Assembly: GCA_027605045.1 (NCBI GenBank)
Contig: JAQFWX010000006.1
Span: 1,798,001 to 1,862,000, forward strand
Reading direction: 5' to 3'
Origin: Phallus indusiatus
Lineage: Eukaryota; Basidiomycota; Agaricomycetes; Phallales; Phallaceae
DNA length: 64,000 bases
Part shown: piece by piece, positions 24,189-35,673 of the stretch
Position numbering within the stretch: the first letter of the stretch is position 1
How the letters are laid out: each line of letters begins with the position of its first letter
Notes under the pieces: generated by a model
What the model saw: the letters and a program-made list of their open reading frames with translations, nothing else
Told to the model about the DNA's origin: nothing
Databases searched by the model: none
Position numbers and translations under genes: made by a program

Positions 24189-25852
24189 ATGGAATCTCCA
24201 GGATTCTGTGGAAATCGTTCAAAGTCACTCTCAAGTGACATTTGGCTACATATAATGCGATCTGTTGCCTATGACCACCGTTCTGACATATTCAGCTTAG
24301 CGTCGGTTAACCACTGGATGCGCGAAATAGCTCTGCCGATTATTTTCAATCCAATAGTGCTGTGCGCTACGGATCCATGGGATTTAGCAGGTCTCACCCC
24401 CAGTGACACATACGATTATCAATCGCACCAAAGATACCTTGTTGAGAAGGTCAAAGGCATCAATTCGTCTCCACACATCCTTAATGTGATCCATCAACTG
24501 CGGTTGCTTGATTGGTCTTTTCCTCTGGAAGATGAAGGCGTCGAGGACATAAATGGCGACTCAGACATCGACTCATCATTCACTCGCGATAGTTATCAAG
24601 CATTGTTGGAGCTAATTTCAAAAACGACTAATCTCTACCATCTCGACTGCTCCGACTGCGCCTTCCCACCTGCGTTCATTCTTCGCATTTGTGGCATATC
24701 CAACCTCCGAACCCTTCAACTTTATCGACACAGTATCCCTATTATCAACGGCACTAAACTTCATGCTAAACTATCTTCACTGCATGTCTTTGAATATTAC
24801 CCCTGGCCTTCGAAAGACCCAAAATATTCCTCAATATACGGAGCATATGAAGTCGACATCACTAAATTGTTGATCCATCTATCGGGGCAACTTACCGTCC
24901 TCTCATTTCCTGTCAACTTGCTTCCTGGTATGCTTTCCGATAATCATCTACCGGCAACTCTTTTTAAGCTCCAAAAACTATCGATATTTCAAGTCCAGAA
25001 TGCCAATTCCGCGCAACAGAGCAACCAGAGAAGATGTATCTACCAATTCCTCAAGCGCACTCCCGGCATACACGAGTTACGTCTACTTTGCGAAATTTCC
25101 TCAACGGAATCTCTTACCTTTCCTACGGATTTACTTCCCAGCATCAAATTTTTGACTGCGCCGGCGGGTATCGCGAACGATATTGTCAGAGGACGAGTCT
25201 TGAAAAAAATTTCTATTGTCGGGGTTTATCGTGTCAATTTTTCTGACACATACGCGGCCGCTTCAAATGACATAGAGGATGTATCTTATGATGGTCCGCT
25301 GAATGATCCCGAAAAAGCCATTCCCCATCTAGCACGCATGTTTCCCAACACTACAACCTTGACAATCAAATTTAGCAGCCCATCATATAATTTAGAGGTT
25401 TGATTTCTTCTGTACTTCTCTCCCCTCGATTTAACTAAATGCCGATTTCAGAAACTAGTGGATGCTGCATTATCAATCCTCCCCAAGCTTCCACGCTTGA
25501 AAAAATGCCTTATAATGGACTCACGGAGATACGTTCCAATGGACCCAACGAGGCCGATTTATAGATTAGGTCGAGTTGACGATCCTAAATATCGCTCTCA
25601 CCAAACATTGGAAGATATACAAATCTTATGTACTCGCTGGATCTGGGATCCCGAGCGAGGGTACCATTGGTGTGATCCTGTCTTGCCGAGATACTACGGT
25701 TTCTCTGCTCCAGTGAACAAACACTTTTTCAACGTATGTTTTTTTTTGGCGAAAATTTTATTAGTAATTGAGTTCAGTAATAGAGTTATATCAACTACTA
25801 CTAACAGGACAGACGTTCAGGTGTTGGGATATTCTTCTGGACAAGCGCGTAA
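24189..25852 (+). CDS. F-box/LRR-like protein, intact family member
   Basis: Probably a substrate adaptor of an SCF ubiquitin ligase, though the F-box itself is divergent. Three exons join in phase: 24189-25397, 25452-25733 and 25808-25852, giving about 511 residues. The N-terminus reads LSSDIWLHIMRSVAYDHRSD then IFSLASVNHWMREIALPIIF, an F-box-like pattern. The rest is a series of leucine-rich, LRR-like segments (TTNLYHLDCSDCAF, ISNLRTLQLYRHS, LFKLQKLSIFQV, TPGIHELRLLCE). The ATG at 24189 is chosen because the paralogues at 18131 and 26310 start at the same place. This is the only apparently complete copy of four in the window. Confidence 0.8.
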
Positions 25853-26309
25853 ATACATTTAGTATTCCAACGGCATAACCGCTGCTTTGCACGTGTGTTG
25901 GCTTGATTCTAGAGACGGAAATAAGTATCTAATGAAGATATAAAAAGAGGTTGAACTTGCTTCTGTTCCCGAGGTCTTGATTGACATTTCCTTCAACGTT
26001 GCGCTGCAGGTTAGCGGAGAGAACCATGTATGAAAGAGGAAGGCGAGTCGATGACGGGGAGGAGGAGGAAATTCATTCTTAGGTCCAGTGCTCAAATTTT
26101 TATACACACAAATGGTGGCTGCCACTGACGGACGTCCAAGTACAGCGTTGGTACGCGACGGTCAAGTATCCCCGTCATTGGCAGTCACAGTAAGCTGCAG
26201 TAAGTGTGACATGACGCAAGCGTGGACCTACAGAGACAAACAGCCAATAACGGGACGTGACACGATTGACGTCTCCCCTTTTCTTCTTCCGAGCACCAGC
26301 TCGACAATA
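25853..26309. other. Spacer between tandem F-box paralogues
   Basis: No gene recognised. It should contain the 3' end of the first copy and the promoter of the second. ORFs here lack domains. Confidence 0.4.
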
Positions 26310-28579
26310 ATGGAACCACCACTATCTCGTAAGAACTGCCTGACTTTAGTTCCAGCGGACACTTTGCTACGTATAATGCAAATACTTGCCTATGAATATT
26401 CCAGCAAATCCGACATACTCCCTTTTGCCTCGGTAAACCGCTTTTTGCACGAATTAGCTCTGCCAATTCTATTCAACCCAATAACACTATGCGCTCGTGA
26501 TCCCGCGGAAATGGCAGCTATCACTCCAAGTGATTCATGGGAATATAAATGGTGGATAAAAGACCTCATCAAAAAATTGAGAGGCTTTAAATCATCGCCT
26601 CACATTCTCAAGGCCATTCATCAGTTGAAATTGTCTTATTGGTCTTTTACCCTGCCAGAGGAGAACGAGGGTATAAGTAGCGCTGACGAGGAAAGTGAAG
26701 AAGACGACGATTTAGCACTGACTCGTAGTATTTATCAAGAACTCTCGGAATTCATTTCGAGTGTGCCGAATCTCTATCATATGGAATGCGAAGCTTGCAC
26801 CTTCCCATTCGCTTTCATCTCCCGCATTCGCAATATATCTAGTCTCAGGACCCTCCGCCTCTACCATCAGGCTACTCCTCCGCCCGTGACCACTTGGACA
26901 AAGCTTCAGATGAAACCATCCTCGCTGCATGTCTTTGAATATTACCCTTTACCTACGGACGCACCCGAACAAAAACTATGAGCTAGGTGCCGGCCGGCTC
27001 CAGCGTCCAGCTGAGCAGGTGAGCGCTGTCGCTGTCACACCGTTGTCGTCATCTCTCCTCTGACCACGACAGCAGGGCACAGACGTCTCCAGCGTCCCGT
27101 TCGATCTTTGCTATTTCTTTCCCACCCTCCCACCCTCCCACTCATCAGGTGTTGTCCATGCGTTCCCCGCTGCGTCTTTGGCTGCTTCTCTTTCTTTCTT
27201 TCCTTCGTTCTTTCTCTCGTTCGTTCTTTCTCTCTTTCTTTCTTTCTTTCCCTTCTTTCCTTCCCTCTTCAGTTCGTGTAGATTGGTCCCACCCCCCCCC
27301 CTCGCCCAAAGCACATCTTATTTCAGGATGTATTAAGACAGTCAGATTACATGTAAATACAGCGATTGCCACAAATTGAGCAGAGTTTTTCCCCCGCAGA
27401 TGCGTGGAGCAGACGGAGAGTCCCAGTCGTGGAGAGGAGGAGCCCGCCCACCCGAGCGGTCACCTCCCTCCACGCACCGAGCCCGTGTTGGCTCCGACCC
27501 CTCTCACAGGGTCTCTCCCAAGCCCCAAGCAGCGACCAAGCGGCTGACGAGGCTGGACCCAGCTTACAGACCGTACGGAGCCGACATCATCAAAATGTTT
27601 ATACAATCATTTGATCAACTTACCGCTTTGTCATTTCCCGTCCACCTGCTTCCTGATATGCTTTCTGATGACAGTGAACTACCAAAGGCTCTCTTCAGAT
27701 TGCAAAAATTATCAATATTTGAAGTCGATTATTTCTCCTCTCAATACGGCAATCAGAAAAAATGTATCTACAAATTTCTTGAACGCACCCCAAACTTACG
27801 TGAATTACGCATATGTGAAAGAATTCACTCTACGAATCCTCTTACCTTCTCCCCCAAATTACTTCTACACCTCGAGGTTTTGACGGCATCTTCTGGTATC
27901 GCAAATGATATAGCCAAGGGAAGAGTTCTCAAGAAGATTTGTATTGTTGGTATTAGTCGCACCCTCGTATCGGAAACGTATACCACCATCTTGAAGGACA
28001 TAGAAGATGTATCTTACCATGGCCCGTTGATCAATCCTGAAAGAGATCTTCCCCATTTAGCCCGGATGTTTCCTAAAACGACAAACTTGACGATTGCAGT
28101 TACCAGCACACGATACGAGGTCTTTAGATTTCTTCTGAATTCCATTATTCTTTTTCGATTTATTGAATCTTTTTTCGCATCTAGAAATTGATTTACGCTG
28201 CATTATCTGCCCTCCACAAACTTCCGCACCTGAAAAAATTTGTCTTAATCAACTTATGCGACAACGTTCCATTTGGAATGGCAAGATTTTTGGGTTCTTC
28301 AGCTTCTCCTCATATTGAATCAGGTCTTGTCAAAGATCCTAAATTTCGTCCTCACCCAGCACTGGAAGACATTCAGCTATTGAGCATTCGGTGGATCTGG
28401 GATCCTGACCTAGGCTACCGTCGAGATAAACTTATCGAGTTCGAAGATGTTCCTACTGAACAAGAGCTTTTTTTCAAGGTATGTTTCAAGTTGATTATGG
28501 AAACGTCATGTATAACCAGTGTTCAAAAATAGAGTTATATAGAATACAACTAACGATTACCTTTAAGTTAAATGGATAG
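26310..28579 (+). pseudogene. F-box/LRR-like paralogue broken by a GC-rich insert
   Basis: ATG 26310 opens MEPPLSRKNCLTLVPADTLL, then ILPFASVNRFLHELALPILF, collinear with the intact gene at 24189. At about 26976 the frame runs into foreign sequence and a TGA (26979-26981), after ...FEYYPLPTDAPEQK. Similarity resumes at about 27573 (YGADIIKMF, QLTALSFPVHLLPDMLSD, LFRLQKLSIFEVDY, RTPNLRELRI) and continues through the conserved intron (about 28120-28185) to KLIYAALSALHKLPHLKKF and LGYRRDKLIEF. It ends near 28579 after a last short exon. Unless the insert is spliced out exactly, only an N-terminal product is possible. Confidence 0.8.
26976..27572. mobile_element. GC-rich ~0.6-kb insert of unknown type in F-box gene
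   Basis: The insert interrupts paralogous sequence between CACCCGAACAAAAA and TACGGAGC.CGACATC (compare 24830-24865). It is much more GC-rich than its surroundings. It holds a C-rich repeat (TCCCACCCTCCCACCCTCCC), a TTTC/CTTT microsatellite (about 27185-27265) and a run of nine or more C near 27291-27299. No long inverted ends, poly-A tail or clear target duplication is visible, so a SINE or other non-autonomous element is only a guess. Confidence 0.5.
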
Positions 28580-29039
28580 ATATCCTGGGTTTTCTCAGGT
28601 CAACGTGTAATTAAACGAAAGCTGATTCTCGGTTTGTAAATATTATGTAAAGTACATACGTCTACTGCTGTACATATTCATTGTATATAAATACTATTAC
28701 TTCTTTCAAAATAATAATCTTATCCGAAGGGCAGACATTCTCATTTCGCTTGGAAGTGGGCGGAAAGCGTCGTGTATATGTATATCAGACAACGCCTCCT
28801 CACTTTTCTCAGACCCTCTCAGCAGCTTCCTTTCTGAATCCTTCAAAAGGGAATAAACTATTATGTAATAATATATATGAAATGACGGTTCATCCACATC
28901 TGACCGTCTCTGACATTGCGACCCGGCGAACGTTTTGTACCAAGTCATTTTCTGATGCAAGAAATTTCATTAGACCGAGAGGCGAGATATATATTTGTAA
29001 TCAAATCATGAAGAATACATAGGAAATTAGTCTTTCTCT
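28580..29039. other. Spacer downstream of broken F-box copy
   Basis: ORFs on both strands (28681-29022 + and 28960-28706 -) have no recognisable domain. The last 30 bases resemble 9858-9882, just beyond the 3' end of the DUF6535 gene, which suggests the duplication may once have included that side as well. Confidence 0.4.
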
Positions 29040-31060
29040 AAGTCGTCCTAAACCTCGATATTGTCAACGACAGGAACTTTTACGCCGTCGAGAGTCGAGA
29101 CTAGCCGTTTGGGGACATAGAGAAAAAGATGTCACTAATGATATGTTGAGAGGATGAAATGCTAATGATGCTGCCAGAGAATGAATCAACTGGTACCGTT
29201 CATTTCGAGTTTGAACAGCCAATCGGATTAAGGGAAAAAGTTTTCACTCCTGAAAATAATGACCCTGTGCGCAATTTGAGGGTGGACGACAATTCTAGAA
29301 GCGGCATGGCGATTCGCGAAACCTGCTGCCTTGAACATTAACGCAAATGACCAACTTGATGCTGTTGTCTTCCACTTTATTTCTTGTAAACGAATTGCAC
29401 GTTCGTTCGTTCGTTTCAGCCTCGCCTTGCGCTATCTTTGGTGCGTGCTGAGCTTGGATTGGGTTGAGTAGAAGGCACTCACTGCCACTCAGTGTCAGCG
29501 CTAATCTGCTCGTAGCCCGGCCCCTACACATGTCGGCTAGGCAAAGTTTCTCGGACCAATACCATTGGGCATTAAAAATCAATAAACATGTTGTTTTGTA
29601 CCAATGGTTTTAATGGCTTTTTAAAGAATATTGCTCACTACGTGTGTACTAACACGAGTGACATTATAATAGCGTACCTAAAGAATATTGCTAGGTACAT
29701 GTTAATAAGTGAATAAAATGAAACTAAACTAAAAGGAGCGTACCTCACTACGTGTGTACTAACACGAGTGAGGGAATTAGACGCTGTGCGCGTAGGTACT
29801 ATGTACAGTAACTGTAGTCACGGCGTGACCGTAACTCAACACTTTTTGAGCTGGCGATCTTGCAGTCTAGTACGATTTTCTTCTTTAATATCTGCCTTTT
29901 TTTGCTTCTATAAGTGTGCAAGCCTTTGATCGAGATGTGAGTGCCAGGTAATATATAAATTGAGGCATCGCAAAAGTATAAAGAACCTTTGATTATTTTA
30001 GTGCTACAATTAACATTTCTTGTTTCCAATTTATTCATTACACGCAGTAATATGTAAACTGATTCGCTATTGGTGTGCTGACATGCCAACCTCCAAAGCT
30101 GCAATCAAACCAACCCACCGATATGAACGATCCTCCACAAAGGCTCGTCCGATGTGCCCAAAACGACCATGTTACCCCACAAACCATGCACGTGGGCTAC
30201 GTGGGCTAAGAGAGCTTGTGCTGTGTAGATTTGTGCTAGCACTCGGCGAATTGTGTGGGTGAATGGAAAGATGAGGATTAGGACTCGATGGTGGTTGGTG
30301 CTGGGTTTGGTATAGTTAGAGAGGGTTTATTAGTGGAAAAAGCGCTGCGAAGAGGTTTTCGGATTGCTTTGCGTAGAGGCAGGCGAAGATAAGAGGAACC
30401 GTGTTTAGTGATGGAAGGGGAAAAGGTATAATTAGAAGTTTCAGTGACGATGATGACAATAAAGCCGATGCGGTGAACTCGGATGAGCGTTCTGGTTTTG
30501 ATAGAGAGGAAGGTTTGCGCAGTGCGCCGCGACGATTATATCGTGCGCGGGATGAAGTATCGCCTTAGGGTTTAGGGTACAATACCTTGGCATGTGAGAG
30601 TAGGCGGCAAACAGATGAAATGGTGGTGGAAATGCAGGAGATGCAGTATGAATAAAAATTCTAAGCTCGCGGTGTAGGCAGTTTGTGGGTGGCTGGGCCG
30701 TTGATAAGCATGTCGCTTGAAGCATTTCTAAAAATGGGAATGAAAATCACAAAAAGTGCTAATGAGGTACCGAGAGGCTATACGTACCTTTTACCCATCA
30801 TTCTCAACTTGTCGGAAACATACTCGACGAAAACATTCTTCAGTTCCAGGTCAAGTGCCTTCAATGTGGCTACATCAACAGTGGCCATAAAATTTGGCTT
30901 CTTTAATTGACGGAACAGTCGGATAGCGTGTTTAGATGAAGAAGAGTCGGTGACTATGATTGGAGGACAGTCCGTCATGTCCACGTCCATCGTCCCAAAG
31001 TGGAGCGTCTCTTCGACTTCTTCCAGTGCTTTTTTGGCATGTTTCCGAGCGAGCAAGACG
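29040..31060. repeat. Segmental duplication, copy B (partner 13290-14720)
   Basis: Diverged, collinear counterpart of 13290-14720; matched landmarks are listed under copy A. It is longer because of extra sequence between about 29580 and 30060, including the repeat pair at 29636-29774. It has no DUF6535 gene on the side where copy A has one. Confidence 0.75.
29633..29777. repeat. Paired palindromic repeat CACTACGTGTGTACTAACAC
   Basis: A 27-bp near-palindrome (TCACTACGTGTGTACTAAC followed by ACGAGTGA) occurs at about 29635-29661 and 29748-29774. AAAGAATATTGCT and GCGTACCT also recur in the same short region. It is inside copy B but absent from copy A, so it arrived after or was lost since the duplication. 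Confidence 0.6.
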
Positions 31061-31108
31061 GGTAATGGAGTAGAGGTCGTTTGAAGAGGATACGGCCATC
31101 GTTGGCTG
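30661..31108 (-). pseudogene. Hypothetical gene in duplication copy B, probably frameshifted
   Basis: A conserved frame at 31056-30778 reads HAKKALEEVEETLHFGTMDV, DMTDCPPIIVTDSSSSKHAI, RLFRQLKKPNFMATVDVATL and ELKNVFVEYVSDKLRMMGKR. A good donor (GTACGT) follows, and an acceptor at about 30733 leads to NASSDMLINGPATHKLPTPR and stop at 30661. The only upstream ATG (31108) is in a different frame, so a frameshift near 31040 is likely. I do not recognise the family. A decayed relative lies at 14530-14718. Confidence 0.45.
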
Positions 31109-32941
31109 AGTTTTGATGGTGGTGGATGTGTTCGAGTCTAGTCTCAGTCTACTCAGCCGTTCGGCATCTTCAATATGGACACGCGATGTTAGTCACAACT
31201 TCGTCACTCAACGCTGTCGACTTTGAGCGCCGCGCCGCCGCCGCCTGCGAACAACTGTCATCAGCTCGTCGTAATGTGAAAGGAGACATTGGGTGCCTAA
31301 TGTAAAGTGTTAAAAGTACATTTAATTACTCCTCTCAAAATCTTATCCGATAATTCAATCTCTGACCAGCTCAGAAAAAACTACCTCAATCAATAATGGT
31401 TCAAAGTTCTGTCTATCTGCATGCTCAAGCAAACAAGGTGAACGCCCCATAATCTTTCAACGCGAATCATACTGTAATCAGTCAAATCAATCATACGTCA
31501 ATATCAATATCTCTCGCTTTCGGTTGAATCAGTCTCGATTCTCCTATTGCTGGCGTTTTTACCCCAACCCCTGGTTGTGATTCATCACCCTTCATCGGTT
31601 GTCGTGGAAGCTGATAGATTTGGTCTCAAATCGTCGGATTTCATTTTTTTCGGGACATGCGTCATATGCTCACATGACAGTTTATTCACAGTTGTTCAGT
31701 AAATCTTTCGGCTGGTTCCTGATTTCCTATATACGATGTGCCTGGTGGTCCAGGAACACACAATGTGATGCGGCTGCGTATATCTATTCGACAATCGGAC
31801 GCAACTTTTTGAAAGGTTGTGAAGTTCCAAACGTTAATCATTCTTCTGCCATATCTGATCCGCTCAGAAGGTATGTACGAGAACACAAACTGGAAATGTT
31901 TAATGATCGGCCATGATGTGCGGGGAGAAATGAAAAGACCTATGGCAAAATGCAAGTGAGGATGAGCGCAAGTAGCCAATTTCCGTAAGGCACATCTTTG
32001 TCTTCAAGGTATCTTTGAGCCATGATATTTTTGCTTCATCGGCTAATTTATCAGAGATCTTTGGGATCTACGGTATCGCCGCAGGTCGAAAAGGGAAAAA
32101 AAACCTCGGTCTCCGCTTCATTCGCAGATACTACTAGTGCTAAGTTTCCCAAGACAAAACATCAAATAAAACTGCCAAATGAGCATCTAGTGTCAAAACG
32201 TATCATCATGGATACACATTACCTTTGATTCGGTTTTCTGATAAAGAAAGAAAAGTGAGACTGCGGTTTGTCTTTTTCACATCGTTTAACACACTATTTG
32301 AACAATTTTACCGGTTCAGTAAGCACTCAACTGCATAGCTTGCAATAGTCGCTTCATTAACTCATTAACAAGCTGGTCCGTCTCAAAGGTCTACACTGAT
32401 CAATCGTCAATATTTGACCCCACCCAAATCGTGACAGCTTGTTGAGTCGATGGCAGTGTGTGAATTGCGCTATAACACGCTAGAACACGCGGTAGCAACG
32501 CAAGAGTCGATTGCCATCTCACATAGTTTTTTCTTTTCCTTCTTTCTTTCTTCATTAATGAGCGCTACTGATCAAAAGCTAGATTTTGATCACCGAAATT
32601 GAATTCTCGTTGTAGAAAGTTCTTCATTTCACTGAAAATTATGGATCTCATTTGCGCTGCACTCGGATGCTTTTGAAATGCTATGCGACGCCCAAAATGA
32701 TAAAAGAATTTGATCCTGATTTGGAACCAAAAACTTCGAGATCAAGGTCCCTGGGTGGCCCAAAATAAAATTCTGTCCAGTCCGTCCAATAAGACTTCTG
32801 TATTGATCGTTCCATTAACAACAAGGATCATTAAAAAATTGATTCAATATAAGGGTATGAATGTATATAATTTCGGTTGCTGGTAATAGGTGTGTTTATA
32901 TTGAATTCCGACGATATTCCTTCCTTGTTATCCATCTGGTC
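31109..32941. other. Intergenic region, no convincing gene
   Basis: The longest frame (31599-31916, +) contains SFFSGHASYAHMTVYSQLF, faintly like the SGHxS block of PAP2 phosphatases, but no other motif supports it. A T/C-rich run occurs at about 32530-32555. Upstream elements of the next gene are probably in the last few hundred bases. Confidence 0.35.
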
Positions 32942-34714
32942 ATGGCTACTACTAGTAACACATCCGAGTCTGCTTTAGCAAGGTATAATCTCAAAATTTT
33001 CACCGCCTCGTTTTACTAATTCTTTGATATGTCCGCTTGAAACGGATATAGCTATACGTTTGCTCGTTCGCTTTTTGCGGGTATCGGTGAGTCTCACATT
33101 CAACTCGCCTAATCCGAAAGTATTTTTATTTATTTTTTGGCACCAGCTCTTCTAACGTACAGCATCGTTGTTTCGTTTGATCGTGAGAAGAAGTACATAT
33201 GGTCTCAAAAATTCACTCTTGCCACTCTACTTTATTGCCTTGCCCAATATGCGACGCTCATCTCGCTTGTTGTTGGTCTGATGCCGGTGTTCACCAAGGT
33301 CGGCATTTGTTCTCTTCATATTCTCTGTTGCTAGAAAAGCTAACGGGAGCAGGGCGTAAAGTGAAAATCCTGGCAATATTCTCCTCAAGTACTCCTTTCT
33401 AACGGCCTGTATTAATTCTAGCGGGTGCAATTCTTTTACATACGCGGGATACGTCTTTGAGATTCTTGGGTATATCGGAATTCAAGGTGAGTGGGAGTAT
33501 TGTCCAAAGGGATGAAAACCAGTATACCCAGCGATTGATCATCAACAGGCATATTCATCGCTCGTGCAATTGCAGCTGCAAAACATTGCAACTTAAAATG
33601 GCTCGTGACTGGAGTTCTTGGGGTCGTATTTTGCGCTGCGATAGTCTTATCGATCATACGTACGTTTTGTCTTCTCTTTTGAAACGACGGAAGAGCTGCT
33701 GAGTGAGACCTTTTATTACCTGTTTAGCCATCTTTCTTGCTCCAGGATGCATCGTCCAAGCTGGTCTTGTTGTACGCTGTATCTCGATAAGACCGTCGAT
33801 GAATGTGATAATAAGTGTAGACTACAGCAAACGTTGGTTCAATTTTTTTTTTCGTTGTTTACACTAAGAGTTAAATCATTTTTCCATAGTTACACTGAGT
33901 CAGAATATATTAACACTAGTCATAGAAACCATCGTTTCGGTGACAATAGTGCATGCCACCTTTGATACCTTCAAACGGGAGTATCGTGGGGGAAGGTCGG
34001 AGAGTCCAGTGGCGCGAGTTTTACTCAAACAAGGTACTGGATTAAATATTCTTCATGGCATAGAACGTCATTTCTGAAGCTGTTTTTTGTTGCAGGTGTT
34101 GTACGGTACTTGTGAGTGCTCTAGGTGTCCACGATGTTTGTGTGTTGAGGCTAAAAGTGAACATTAATCAGGTACATTACTATAGCTGGAGTGGTAAATC
34201 TTGTCTTGGTGGTGGTACGTTGTCTTTCTCGTTCGTTATAGAATAGTACGTTGAGACTTTATAAAGAAAAATGCTGTAAGCGTGGGCGATGCGATTTCTT
34301 CACTTGATAAACTTTCATGCATACTAGACCTCGATACCCGTCGAGTTTTGGAACACGTTGCAGGGAGCGTACGTGGTTTATTTCCAGCTCTTCACCCATC
34401 AATCGAGTTATACATTTAAAATTCACAGTTTAGCCGCAATCATCGCTTGTCAGTTCACAATCGAGCTCCGTCGTCAATGTAGGGTGCGAGTCAATGAATC
34501 AAGCATGGTTCAGACAACGACATGGTCATCAACGACTTTGACAACGAGTATCGGATTCAATCGAGTGATTGAACTTTTTGATCGTTCTATACAAGATGGT
34601 TTTGGGGAATATCTCTACGAAAGGGAAGAGAGTAGTTCATCTGCTCCTGACTCGGATGAGAAGATTTTGGATATCAAAAGTGTTGAGTCGTTATATATAA
34701 AAAATATTCCATGA
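32942..34714 (+). CDS. DUF6533-like multi-pass membrane protein
   Basis: A predicted seven-helix membrane protein of a family common in Agaricomycetes; function unknown. ATG 32942 (MATTSNTSESALAR) is followed by small exons. The signature reads ALLTYSIVVSFDREKKYIWS, QKFTLATLLYCLAQYATLIS, LVVGLMPVFTK (33146-33298), matching the usual YDHLLTFDxEVxYIW / LLFLLNRY pattern. Later exons give CNSFTYAGYVFEILGYIGIQ, IFIARAIAAAKHCNLKWLVT, GVLGVVFCAAIVLSII, TFDTFKREYRGGRSESPVAR and VHYYS or YITIAGVVNLVLVV. The last frame (about 34435-34714) is a cytosolic tail, IIACQFTIELRRQ..., ending near an acidic Ser-rich patch. At least eight introns; several borders are approximate. Confidence 0.75.
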
Positions 34715-35673
34715 TGGTTCTTTAGACAACCAACCTGCGTGATTAGTTTATCTTCGTGTACACTATTACAAGTAGAGTATTGTACAGCTATGTAGTAGTA
34801 CAAACAATCAATCAGTCAATCAGTAAAAAAGGAACGTATTTGTGTCAAAACTGACTTGGACACATGAACTGAGTGTTATTGGTTCCAAGCTAAAGAAATA
34901 TTGGGCTAATCGGAAAACGGCTGAGGGCGCTTTGCAGATATGTTGCAGTGTGCACGATCTTTTTCTCTGTCACTAACACATGGGGTTCTAGACCTACATA
35001 TTCTCACTTGCGTAAATCTCGTCGAATGTCGAAAATTGAGTGCCCTGGATATGTACCGCCAAGATTCGAGCATTCCATTAACTTGGTTTGCGTGAGAGAT
35101 GATCATCAAGTGGATTACGGAAGTGATGTGTATCTATACCTACTTTGTGTCCGGTGATGATTTAGCTATTCATAAGAAGCGTTGCTGCATAAACTGTATT
35201 CAAAGCGGAAACTAATATATAGCCCTATTGTATTGATGTCAGAGCGATAAAAAGACCCATTGATAAAAACTTTAATTTCAAAAACATATATGCTCATCCT
35301 CAAATACACAGAAACAGTTCTCCCTATTGAAGGCAAGTCAACGCTGCCTTCGCGGATGGCAAGCAGTCTCTGAACGGGTGATCAACAGAAACTATCATTC
35401 TTGGAGTAGGACCTTTCTTCTAGTTGAAACATAAACAAGGTATGTGATCGATATCGTGTTCAGTTAATCGCAATCCACATATTCATCCTTGACTTGTTTT
35501 AGAGGCGTTGTAACATACAGGTAAATGAATTACTATAATCATCGTTAGCTGATGCCATTTGGAAATCGGGTTCAATATCTGCAGCAGAAAAAAAAATAGC
35601 TTAATACATATCATTGTGAACAAAGATGAAGCGAATTTACTGCTCGAAACCGAAAATGGTCAAATGTCATATT
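34715..35673. other. Convergent intergenic region
   Basis: This lies between the 3' ends of the DUF6533-like gene and the F-box gene. Small ORFs (for example 34948-35157 +) have no recognisable content. No mobile element or RNA gene was seen. Confidence 0.45.

Noticed and set aside
27376..28191. Long frame running from the GC-rich insert into F-box sequence
   Set aside because: The first half is GC-rich insert sequence that happens to be open; the frame does not represent a normal gene start.
31599..31916. Possible PAP2 phosphatase fragment (SFFSGHASYAHMTVYSQLF)
   Set aside because: Only one short block resembles the family; the other catalytic motifs and splice signals are missing.
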